A stretch of 64,000 nt of DNA from Actinomadura syzygii (lineage in GTDB: Bacteria; Actinomycetota; Actinomycetes; Streptosporangiales; Streptosporangiaceae). The notes under the pieces are model-generated. The model was not told the origin of the DNA, did not search any database, and saw only the letters and a list, made by a program, of their open reading frames with translations. Location: NCBI RefSeq assembly GCF_008085905.1, contig NZ_VSFF01000021.1:45753-109752 (forward strand), given 5' to 3'. Below, piece by piece: positions 17,006 through 24,640 of this stretch; the first letter of the stretch is position 1; every line of letters begins with the position of its first letter. A program made the translations under genes and the position numbers.

Positions 17006-17811
17006 TGGTCTCGAACGACCTCGAACGACACGCAAGGCTCGAACGCCTGGCGGCGCTCCAACGTCTGGCCGACCTCGCGCCGCCGCCCGCGGCGACCCGG
17101 GCGTACGGGCCGGGGCCGGAGCAGGTGGGAGATCTCAGGCTGCCGCCGGGTGACGGGCCGTTCCCGGTCGCCGTGCTCGTGCACGGCGGCTTCTGGCGGC
17201 CCGCACCGACCCGAGCGATCATGTCGGCGTTGGCCGCCGACCTCACGACGCATGGGTGGGCCACCTGGAACGTGGAGTACCGACGCATCGGGAGCGGGGG
17301 GAGCGTGCCGTCCACGATCTCCGACGCGGCGGCCGCGATTCGTCACGTCCGAGACCTCCAGGCGCCGGTCGACCCGGGCCGGATCGCCGTGGTCGGGCAC
17401 TCGGTGGGCGGCTACCTCGCCCTCAAGGTCGCGCCCGAGGTCGAAGTCTCAGGCATCCTCGCGCTGGCGCCCCTGTGCGACCTCGCAGACGCGGCGCGCC
17501 GTGGGCTGGGAGAAGGAGCGGTCACGACGTTCGTCGGCGCCGACCCGGACTCAGACCCCTTCTCCTTTGAGTCCGCCGCCCTCCCGATCGACCACCCCGG
17601 CATCAGTGTGCGTCTGCTGCACGGGGATGCCGACGACCGGGTCCCGATCGACCACAGCCGCTGGTTCATGGACCGGCTGCGCCGCTCCGGGGCGCAGGCC
17701 CGGCTCGTAGAACTTCCCGGCATCGGGCATTTCGAATTCCTCGATCCCCACCACGATGCGTGGGTGACGGTGCGGCGCGAACTTGACCGACTTCGCGGGC
17801 GCGTCGTCTGA
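17005..17811 (+). CDS. kynurenine formamidase-like alpha/beta hydrolase
   Basis: A 268-residue alpha/beta hydrolase. The oxyanion motif HGGFW (60-64) is characteristic of arylformamidase-type enzymes. The nucleophile Ser is S133 in GHSVGG, the acid is in HGDADDR (208-211) and the His is H242 in GIGHFEFLDP. The expected reaction is N-formylkynurenine + water to kynurenine + formate. Start ATG 17005 overlaps the aminotransferase stop by one base. Tryptophan 2,3-dioxygenase, which makes the substrate, is encoded 2.6 kb away on the other strand. A general carboxylesterase role is possible but less likely in this setting. Confidence 0.82.
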   Translation: MVSNDLERHARLERLAALQRLADLAPPPAATRAYGPGPEQVGDLRLPPGDGPFPVAVLVHGGFWRPAPTRAIMSALAADLTTHGWATWNVEYRRIGSGGSVPSTISDAAAAIRHVRDLQAPVDPGRIAVVGHSVGGYLALKVAPEVEVSGILALAPLCDLADAARRGLGEGAVTTFVGADPDSDPFSFESAALPIDHPGISVRLLHGDADDRVPIDHSRWFMDRLRRSGAQARLVELPGIGHFEFLDPHHDAWVTVRRELDRLRGRVV

Positions 17812-17860
17812 AAGGGCCGACGACTCGGCATCGTCCGCGCGGGGCGTCCCGAATGCGGCG

Positions 17861-20227
17861 TCACCGACCAAGCAACCTGAGCGCGGCGTCCACGATGCCG
17901 ACCGTGTCGATGCCGTGCAGCTTGTAGGCGTCATGGAGGTCACTGGACTGCCCGAAGTGCCTGACCCCGAGGCATCGGATCGCGTCGCCTCGCCAGCCCG
18001 CCAGAAAGGCGAGTGTGTGAGGGTGGCCGTCCTGGACGGTCACCAGTGGTGAGCGGGCTTGGCGGGGAAGCAGCGAGTCCAGCACCGTGGCATCGCCGCT
18101 CCCCTCGTTCATCGCCCGGAACACCAGATCCGGGCTTGTCAGGCACACGACGCCGGCGGTGACACCGGCCGAGTTCAGCGTTCGGGCCGCGTCGAGCACT
18201 TCCGGCATCACGGCTCCGACCCCGATCAGGGTGACATTCTCGGCGGAAGGATCGTTGTCGGTGACGCGGTAGCCGCCAGCGATGACCTGGCGCCTGCGGC
18301 GTTCCTTCAGAACCGGGTCGTCGGGAACACGGGCCAGGGCCGGATCGATCGGCCGGGTCGAGAGGCGGAAGTACGCGGACGTTCCGCCCGCGAGACCCAC
18401 CTGCGACATCGCGTGCAGCATGCACCATTCGAGATCGGAGGCGAACGCGGGCTCCCATGCGGTACAGCCGGGCTGCTCCAGACCTATCGACGGCGTGGTG
18501 ATCGACTGGTGCGCTCCGCCCTCCGGGGCGAGGGTGACACCCGACGGCGTTCCGACGAGGATCGACTGGCCGCCGGCGTAGATACCGGACGACCAGGGCT
18601 CCAGTGCCCGCGAGACGAAGGGGTCGTAGATCGTCCCGATGGGGATGAGCCGTTGCCCCCATCTGCTCCAGGTCGCCCCGAGCTCACCCAGCAGGCCGAC
18701 GAGATTGACTTCCGCGATACCGAGTTCGATGTGCTGGCCGTCGATCGCCTCGGCCCACCGCAGCAGCCTTTCGGAGTCGTCGGCGAACCAGTCGATCCGT
18801 TCGCCACTGGACCAGACACCGGTCTTGTTGATCCATCCGCCCAGGTTCGTGGAAGAGGCCACATCAGGGCTGCAGGTGACCACGCGTGCGGCGATAGAAG
18901 GTGCATCGTTGGCCAGATCCCTGAGCAACCTGCCGAGGGCGGCCTGCGTCGACACCGGACGTCGGTGGGCGTGTGCCAGCGACCTCGGCACGTTCACCTC
19001 CTCGCGACACGCCGAGGCACCCCTCGCCAGGTCTCGCGAGCGGTGCTCGCACAAGGCCGCGGGGACCGATTCTTCCCCGAAGGCTCGCCATGGATCTTCC
19101 AGGGAGGTTCCGCAGCGCTCGGCCAACAGTCTCATCTGCGACTCGCTCAGCAGCGACGAGTGGTTGTTGGGATGTCCCTCGGTCGGCAGGCCGCATCCCT
19201 TGATCGTATAGGCGAAGATCACCGTCGGCCGGTCACTTCGGGCATCCCGCAGTGTCCTCACCAGGAGCCCGAGATCGTGCCCGCCAAGATCGCGTACGAC
19301 GGCGCTGAGCTCTGCGGTGTCCATCCGTGCCAGCAAGGCGCTCAGGTCCGGCGCCGGGTCGGCCCCGGCCAGCCGGGAGGCCACGTCGGTCGGACTCGCC
19401 CGCAGGAGCCGCTGATACTCCTCGTTCGGCATGGCGTCGAGCCGTTGGCGAAGGGCCTCGCCTCCCGGCTGGGAGAACAGGCGACTGATCCGCTCACCCC
19501 ATTTGAGCGTCACGACCTGCCAGCCCGCGGCCTCGAACATCCCTTGAAGACGATCAATCTGGATCCCGGGAACAACCCGGTCCAGCGATTGACGATTGAG
19601 GTCGACGATCCAGAGCAACTCACCGAGCTGAGAGACCATCGGATCCGCGACCGCCTCCCAGATCGCTCCCTCATCCAGCTCGGCGTCGCCGAGCAAACTG
19701 ATGAACCGGCCGGCGGGGGGTGTGCCCTTGAACTTGGACCGCAGGTAGCGATGGGCGATCGCGGCCCAGATGGTCGCGGTGGCGCCGATGCCCACCGAGC
19801 CCGTGGAGAAGTCCACCGTGTCGGGGTCTTTGGCGCGGCTGGGGTAACTCTGCAGTCCGCCCTTCGAACGGAGCGTCGGAAGGTACGCGCGATCGAGGTC
19901 GCCCAGGAGGTAGTTGATCGCGTGAAGGACCGGGCTGGCGTGCGGTTTGACCGAGACCCGATCGACGGCGGTCAGGTTGTGGAACCAGAGCGCGACCATG
20001 ATCTCCACCATTGACGCCGAGGAGGCTTGGTGGCCGCCCACCTTGATCCCGGTGTCATTAAGTCTGCCGCGGTTGGCGGCATCGACGATGGCCGCAGAGA
20101 GCCAGCGAACGCGGCGCGCGATCTCCGACAAAGCGTGTAGATCCGGCTCGGCGGAGCTTGTCACATCCTGTCGCCCGAATACAGCCGAGCTGGGTGCGGC
20201 CGAGCAGACACCGGCAGGCAGACTCAT
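17861..20227 (-). CDS. TPP-dependent pyruvate dehydrogenase E1 / transketolase-like enzyme
   Basis: A 788-residue homolog of the homodimeric pyruvate-dehydrogenase E1 (AceE type). The N-terminal half has the thiamine-diphosphate motif SLLGDAELDEGAIWEA ending VDLNRQS, and HASPVLHAINYLLGDL. The Pyr domain includes HIELGIAEVNLVGLLGELG and TLAPEGGAHQSITTPSIG. It is about 100 residues shorter than typical AceE, and no E2 lipoyl or E3 gene lies nearby. It is downstream of and co-oriented with the dioxygenase gene. It may decarboxylate pyruvate, indolepyruvate or another 2-oxo acid from the pathway, or form an acyloin (inference). Confidence 0.82.
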   Translation of the reverse strand: MSLPAGVCSAAPSSAVFGRQDVTSSAEPDLHALSEIARRVRWLSAAIVDAANRGRLNDTGIKVGGHQASSASMVEIMVALWFHNLTAVDRVSVKPHASPVLHAINYLLGDLDRAYLPTLRSKGGLQSYPSRAKDPDTVDFSTGSVGIGATATIWAAIAHRYLRSKFKGTPPAGRFISLLGDAELDEGAIWEAVADPMVSQLGELLWIVDLNRQSLDRVVPGIQIDRLQGMFEAAGWQVVTLKWGERISRLFSQPGGEALRQRLDAMPNEEYQRLLRASPTDVASRLAGADPAPDLSALLARMDTAELSAVVRDLGGHDLGLLVRTLRDARSDRPTVIFAYTIKGCGLPTEGHPNNHSSLLSESQMRLLAERCGTSLEDPWRAFGEESVPAALCEHRSRDLARGASACREEVNVPRSLAHAHRRPVSTQAALGRLLRDLANDAPSIAARVVTCSPDVASSTNLGGWINKTGVWSSGERIDWFADDSERLLRWAEAIDGQHIELGIAEVNLVGLLGELGATWSRWGQRLIPIGTIYDPFVSRALEPWSSGIYAGGQSILVGTPSGVTLAPEGGAHQSITTPSIGLEQPGCTAWEPAFASDLEWCMLHAMSQVGLAGGTSAYFRLSTRPIDPALARVPDDPVLKERRRRQVIAGGYRVTDNDPSAENVTLIGVGAVMPEVLDAARTLNSAGVTAGVVCLTSPDLVFRAMNEGSGDATVLDSLLPRQARSPLVTVQDGHPHTLAFLAGWRGDAIRCLGVRHFGQSSDLHDAYKLHGIDTVGIVDAALRLLGR

Positions 20228-20450
20228 GGGAATCGTTTGGCCTTTCTCACGTGAGGATGCTGACTCTCTCTGGAGGGCGTCGCCCAGGCTCCGGCGTGCG
20301 CACCGCGACCGGAAGGACTTCGATCCCCGTCAGCGCCTCCGGCCGCCGCTCGGTTTTCTCACCCTTGGTGAAGACGTCCGGGGAGAGGCTGGCGAAGCCG
20401 TGGAATCGCTCCGCTTCGCCGCGCCGAGACGGCGCTCGCGGCTTCGCTGC

Positions 20451-21248
20451 TCACGCACCGTCCCGCCGGGCCGGCGGCCCGCCGACCAACTCACCGTCTC
20501 CGCGGATCGTGAGCTCATGGCGCACGTCCCACAGATAGGGAAAGAACCGGAACTCCTCCGTCTTGATCAGGTACGACAGGGCCATGCCCGCGGATCCCCG
20601 GGTACGGGGGCCGAGGATCCCCTCGATCAGCGTGACGTGCTCGCGCCGCCAGCGGACGAAAGCCCTGTCGAACGCCATCAGCGCCTCCGTGGCGAGATAG
20701 AGCGGTCCCCAAGCCGAACTGTCGACGTAGAGCTGCTCCCACGAGGACAGTCCAGCACGCTCCGCCGCCGCGCGATGGGCATCGGAGACCGACTGTCCGC
20801 GTGCGCGACGGTTCAGTTGCTCGGGCGTGTCCGGGTAGGTGTCGTCCAAGACGCGTCGCAGCCGAGGATCGCGGATGCCGCCCAAAAGCTCAATCTCACG
20901 GAACTGCACTGATTGCAGACCACTGCTGGTACCGAGATATCCGCGGAACTCATGGAGGCTCCATGGGGGCAGGGTCTGCAGCGAACGCAGCCCGGTCGTC
21001 ACCATGTCCATGCAGTCGTTGACACGCGCCATGAGCCGGGTCACAAGCTCGAAGTCGTCGGCGCCAAGGGCCTCCACGACTCGATCGAGGTCATGGAGGA
21101 TCAGCTTGAACCAAAGCTCCGATGCCTGATGAACGACGATGAACTGAAGCTCGTCCGGGTGCTGCGGCTCGCTTTTCGGGACCTGAAGTCCCAGCAGGTC
21201 GTCGACCATCAGATATGACGCATAGGTCACCCCGGTATCGGTTGCCAC
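20451..21248 (-). CDS. kynA: tryptophan 2,3-dioxygenase
   Basis: A 265-residue heme dioxygenase that opens the indole ring of L-Trp to N-formylkynurenine. Visible features: TYASYLMVDDLLGLQ at the N-terminus, FIVVHQASELWFKLILHDLD with the active-site His40, FRGYLGTSSGLQSVQFRE with the carboxylate-binding Arg117, and the axial heme ligand His204 in RREHVTLIEG. RTRGSAGMALSYL (T216) corresponds to the usual GTGGSSG loop and is slightly divergent. GTG 21248 follows GAGGGAG. It is the first gene of the minus-strand unit with the E1-like enzyme. The 223 bp between them hold no other gene. Confidence 0.92.
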   Translation of the reverse strand: MATDTGVTYASYLMVDDLLGLQVPKSEPQHPDELQFIVVHQASELWFKLILHDLDRVVEALGADDFELVTRLMARVNDCMDMVTTGLRSLQTLPPWSLHEFRGYLGTSSGLQSVQFREIELLGGIRDPRLRRVLDDTYPDTPEQLNRRARGQSVSDAHRAAAERAGLSSWEQLYVDSSAWGPLYLATEALMAFDRAFVRWRREHVTLIEGILGPRTRGSAGMALSYLIKTEEFRFFPYLWDVRHELTIRGDGELVGGPPARRDGA

Positions 21249-21286
21249 GGCCCACTCCCTCGATCGGCGCCGAACGGTCTTCCAAT

Positions 21287-21316
21287 AAATTACAAGTCAG
21301 CACGGCAAGGTGTCAA
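21287..21316 (-). promoter_or_regulatory. sigma-70-type promoter for tryptophan 2,3-dioxygenase
   Basis: On the minus strand TTGACA (21316-21311) is followed after 18 bases by TAATTT (21292-21287), a near-consensus -35/-10 pair in an AT-rich pocket. Transcription would start near 21280, leaving a leader of about 30 bases with the Shine-Dalgarno before GTG 21248. Confidence 0.6.
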
Positions 21317-21900
21317 CTAACATGGGGACGCGGACCGCCACCCCAAGCGCTATCGAGGCACAGGCCAGCGCACTGTCGATCCCCCCTCAGCACCAAGGGC
21401 CCGACAGCGGCTGAGCTGGCCGCGTTGGCTGACACTGTGCTTCGATCAGGTCCGGGTTCCAGCCGAAGGGCCGCTCGTGGCGAGCGCGGCGGGTCGGGCT
21501 GGAGTGAACAGAAGCCGGCCCGGTTGGCTGATCCAGCCGGTTGGCGAGCTGGAAGGGATGAAAGGAGACGCTGAGCAGCGCGACCTGAGCGCCGGTCGTC
21601 ATGGACTGCGCTATGCGGCTCATCAAATGGCAGCGCAGCCTTAAGTGAATTAGGTTTGGTCTTTCGGTCTCACTCCGACCACAGTCATAACCCCCATGGG
21701 TCAGCCGACGGTGAACTTGCGACGGGATCGCCAGATGGGCATCTGGTCGGGTTGGGCAGTTCGGCCGGGGGCGCCGACAAGTAAACGTTGAGTGGCGCGA
21801 GAGCCCGAATCGTCGCCGACCTCCAGAATCGCGTCGAGGTGGTCGTGGCCTTAGGGGCTCGTGTGCCGCAGTGATCGCTGCGCGCAGCGTCGGGCATCGC
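21317..21900. other. 584-bp stretch without a recognisable gene
   Basis: Open frames on both strands here (for example 21387-22001 minus) are Arg/Pro-rich, lack ribosome sites and resemble no family. I see no RNA gene, repeat or strong hairpin. It separates the tryptophan island from the small genes near 22-23.5 kb. Confidence 0.4.
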
Positions 21901-22221
21901 TCAGTCGCGTGGACGCCCGGCCGTATTCGAGGTGGAGCTGGGCAGCAGCTTGACCGACGTCCAGGTAGTCCAGTCCGGATCGGGCAGCGTCGCGGGACCA
22001 AGGCTGATGTGCACGCGATGGTGCCCTGAGGTCGACCTGGCCGGGGTGGGCAGACCGATCAGTTTGCCGCAGTCGCCCGCATGCCCTACGGCTACAGCAT
22101 CACCGCCGCCCGCAGAATGCGGGCCGCGCCCCGCGACGATCACTACACCGCCCGCCGAGGCACCGCCCTCGACGACCGATTCCGCGAGACTGCCCAGAAA
22201 GGACCAGTTGTGCGAGACCAT
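21901..22221 (-). CDS. hypothetical protein
   Basis: A 106-residue frame from ATG 22221, which has a G-rich GGGGGGCC just upstream. Third codon positions are strongly G/C, and the sequence reads like a folded protein: WSFLGSLAESVVEGGASAGG, GHAGDCGKLIGLP and HISLGPATLPDPDWTTW. I recognise no family, and there is no signal peptide or membrane helix. Neighbouring sequence is decayed, so it could be a fragment. Low certainty that it is expressed. Confidence 0.35.
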   Translation of the reverse strand: MVSHNWSFLGSLAESVVEGGASAGGVVIVAGRGPHSAGGGDAVAVGHAGDCGKLIGLPTPARSTSGHHRVHISLGPATLPDPDWTTWTSVKLLPSSTSNTAGRPRD

Positions 22222-22323
22222 AGGCCCCCCGGGGATGCCGTATTGGCCAGGTCGCGATTCTCGCGCGCCGCCATGTCCGGCAACGGGCCTCCTCACCAGA
22301 CACCCTGATCAGGAGTTCGCCCC

Positions 22324-23025
22324 TCACCCGGCCGCCCTTCGCCCCGGTGCCGGCCTAGGCACAAGCCGAGGCGCGTGAGGAATATGGAGATCCTCAGGCT
22401 CCGATAGCCGGTCGTGACGAGACCGCATTAACGCCAATCGTTGAGCACCCTGGTAACGCTGCGCGCGACAGTCCGGCTGGGCTACCCAGTTCTTCCTGCG
22501 ACAAGGCACCCGCAACTCCACGAAGGAGTCGTCACGCTGGCAGCGGCATCCGAGTTGGCCCCGCAGGTCTATCAATACCTCGGCGAGGCGACGGTGGGGA
22601 CTGTCGTTGGCCACCTCATGCGCACGCTGGCGGTAGGCATCGGTGAGGCGGAGTACGAACATGCCGTTCACTGTGCGCGCGACCCAGGGATGAAGCGCGA
22701 GAAAGGTGGTGAACCGCTCCGCGGGGATGGCCAGCACTTCGATCTCACCTTCGGCTTTGAGGGTTTCGGGCCGGGGCTGGTCCGCCAGGACCGGCTCGGC
22801 GCCAAGGAGATCGCCCCGCTGATGAACACGCAATAGCAGCAATTTGCCGCGCTCTGTGGACGTCCACGCCTTGACCCACCCGGATAGAAGCACGAACAAT
22901 TCCGAACTCGGGTCTCCTTCAAAGCACAGCACCGCGCGGCGCTGATAGTTTTTTCGTCTGCCGATGTGGAGAAGGGCCTGCTGTTCGGGGATAGACAGTT
23001 GGTCGAACAATGGCGGCACCCTCAT
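22324..23025 (-). pseudogene. Crp/Fnr-family regulator with a broken DNA-binding domain
   Basis: The cyclic-nucleotide-binding domain is intact over about 120 residues (QQALLHIGRRKNYQRRAVLC, VLLSGWVKAW, LLGAEPVLADQP), followed by the dimer helix ARTVNGMFVLRLTDAYRQRA. After SFVELRVP (near 22500) the helix-turn-helix falls apart. Correct residues continue in other frames: LSQEEL...AGLSRAA in one, then RVLNDWR, a TAA at 22428-22430, and CGLVTTGYRSLRIS in another. At least two frameshifts and one stop destroy it. ATG 23025 overlaps the upstream small membrane-protein gene as ATGA. Confidence 0.8.
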
Positions 23026-23201
23026 GAGCCCTGCAAGACGCTCAGCACGGGTGGCAGCGCAGCTACCAGCACGTCCACCGCCATGATGACGGCGGCCGCG
23101 CGGGACGTGGCACCAAGCCGGTGCACGATGAAGGCAACGAGCGCGAAAAAGGCCAGGACGACCAGCACTCCCGCCAGGAGTAGAACAAGGTCGAACCGCA
23201 C
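23022..23201 (-). CDS. small two-helix membrane protein
   Basis: A 59-residue protein from GTG 23201, with AAAGGAGA 5 bases upstream, ending in a TGA that overlaps the Crp-type gene start as ATGA. It is almost wholly hydrophobic: LVLLLAGVLVVLAFFALVAF then a short loop with IVHRLGATSR, and a second segment AAAVIMAVDVLVAALPPVLS. I recognise no family. Coupling to a regulator gene suggests joint function before the regulator decayed. Confidence 0.6.
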   Translation of the reverse strand: MRFDLVLLLAGVLVVLAFFALVAFIVHRLGATSRAAAVIMAVDVLVAALPPVLSVLQGS

Positions 23202-23232
23202 AGGCGTCTCCTTTAGACGCGTTAATCGTTCT

Positions 23233-23529
23233 TCAGTCTGCAGGCTTGCCGAGGGCGTCGCTCAGCCTGCACACCTGGCAGGGCGAGGGCCCAGCTGGGA
23301 TTTCGTCACGGGTGCACTCGGGTGGATGAGGCATGTGCTCGATCAACTCGGCGACTTCGGTGAGGAGGGACCGCAGTCGCTCTACCTGTGTGGCGAGAGT
23401 GCGGCGTTGTGCCTGCATTGCGCCGAGTTGACGCCGGCTGGCTTGGAGGTGCTCATGTTCTTCGGGGGTGACGACCACCAGGATGCGGCCGTCCAGCGTG
23501 ATGCGTTGGGGCTCTGAGCGTTTTCCCAT
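23233..23529 (-). CDS. small coiled-coil protein with C-terminal Cys motif
   Basis: A 98-residue soluble protein from ATG 23529 (GAGGAAG upstream). The N-terminal part has a short beta-rich segment (RITLDGRILVVVTPEEHEHL). Residues about 28-66 form a heptad-type helix (LQASRRQLGAMQAQRRTLA, then VERLRSLLTEVAELIEHM). The tail holds CTRDEIPAGPSPCQVCRLSD, a C-x12-C-x2-C arrangement that could bind metal. A decayed partial copy lies at 4992-5112, so the gene has been duplicated or shuttled. No function assigned. Confidence 0.65.
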   Translation of the reverse strand: MGKRSEPQRITLDGRILVVVTPEEHEHLQASRRQLGAMQAQRRTLATQVERLRSLLTEVAELIEHMPHPPECTRDEIPAGPSPCQVCRLSDALGKPAD

Positions 23530-23671
23530 GGCGCTTCCTCGCAGTGCGACCCTCTCATGGTGATCATATCGCGCACGAAATGAACGCCGGCTCTGCGAGC
23601 ACTACGGAATGCCGCTCCCAAGGGACGCTGCCGTGCGGTTCACCTGAGACTGCGACAGGCCCGAGTCGGCG

Positions 23672-24640
23672 CTAGATGGGATCCTCGCCGACGGTTTTCG
23701 TTGTGGTGTTATCGGAGGCCGCAGGCGTGGACTCAGGGAGTCCCATGTGTTCGCGGTCGCTGGTGGAGAAGGTGGGGGTGGTGCCGTAGGAGGCTTTGCG
23801 GGAGGCTCGGCGGAGGGTGGCCAAGACGGCGGGGCCGAGGATCAGGATGGCGGCGGTGTTGGTGATGGCGCGCCCGGTGTCCCATCCGGCGGTGGAGGTG
23901 AGCAGGGTGAAGACGGCGAAGCGGTGCAGGTTGTCCAGGACGGGGTCGCCGGGGACGTAGGAGATGTGGCCCTCGTGGTAGGGGACTTCGGCGCCGGTGA
24001 TGAACGGCCAGAACCACAGGTTCATCAGGAAGCCGAACAGGTAGGCGACAAGGATGCCGTAGCCGACGAGCATGGCGATTTCCGCTTTGCCGGTGACTCG
24101 GCGGGGCAGCAGGCCCGCGCCCATGCCAATCCAGGCCGAGCACATCATCTGGAACGGCAGCCAGGGCCCAACTCCGGCGGTCAGCAACGCTGAGGCGAAC
24201 AGGGACGTGCAGCCCAGGACGAACCCGAATCCGGCGCCGAAGACGCGGCCGGACAGCACGAGCATGAAGAACACCGTCTCGATGCCCGCCGTCCCGGCGC
24301 CGAGGGGGCGCAGCGCGGCGTTGACGGCGGACAGGACGCCGAGCATGGCCAGCGCCTTGGAGTCCATGCCGCCCTCGGACAGTTCGGCGAGCACAACGAT
24401 GATCAAGACGGGCAGGGTGGCGATGAAGATGAACGGCGCGTCCGGTCCGTGCTGCATGCTCTGCGGTTGGACACGCACCAGCAGCGGCCAGATGAACATC
24501 ATGAGCCCGGCCAGCGAGGCCAGGCCGAGGACGGCCGCGGACCGCGGGCCGATGCGCACCGCCTGGTCCGCGCGTCCCCATTCGCGGGTCCGGCGGCGGG
24601 GGCCCGGACGGTCGTGCGGGGCGGTCATCAGCCCGGTCAT
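23672..24640 (-). CDS. ECF transporter substrate-binding (S) component
   Basis: A 322-residue membrane protein with about six helices between residues 35 and 285, e.g. LASLAGLMMFIWPLLV, TLPVLIIVVLAELSEGG and MLVGYGILVAYLFGFLMNL. The loop AGTAGIETVFFMLVLSGRVF and the MCSAWIGMGAGLLPRR segment resemble S-components of energy-coupling-factor importers. It is last in a six-gene overlapping operon with EcfT and a fused EcfA-A' (ATGA overlap at 24637-24640). The cobalamin riboswitch before the operon makes a corrinoid or a precursor the likely substrate (inference). Confidence 0.82.
   Translation of the reverse strand: MTGLMTAPHDRPGPRRRTREWGRADQAVRIGPRSAAVLGLASLAGLMMFIWPLLVRVQPQSMQHGPDAPFIFIATLPVLIIVVLAELSEGGMDSKALAMLGVLSAVNAALRPLGAGTAGIETVFFMLVLSGRVFGAGFGFVLGCTSLFASALLTAGVGPWLPFQMMCSAWIGMGAGLLPRRVTGKAEIAMLVGYGILVAYLFGFLMNLWFWPFITGAEVPYHEGHISYVPGDPVLDNLHRFAVFTLLTSTAGWDTGRAITNTAAILILGPAVLATLRRASRKASYGTTPTFSTSDREHMGLPESTPAASDNTTTKTVGEDPI

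Noticed and set aside
13702..17811. Indolmycin-type antibiotic cluster because of the TrpRS and aminotransferase genes
   Set aside because: No indolepyruvate C-methyltransferase or the other expected enzymes are present; tryptophan dioxygenase, formamidase and CoA ligase point to kynurenine catabolism.
18059..20014. 651-codon plus-strand open frame
   Set aside because: Antisense to the E1-like enzyme, whose TPP motifs and homology are clear.
21387..22001. 204-codon minus-strand frame
   Set aside because: Arg/Pro-rich, no ribosome site, no motif; overlaps a more plausible small frame at 21901-22221.
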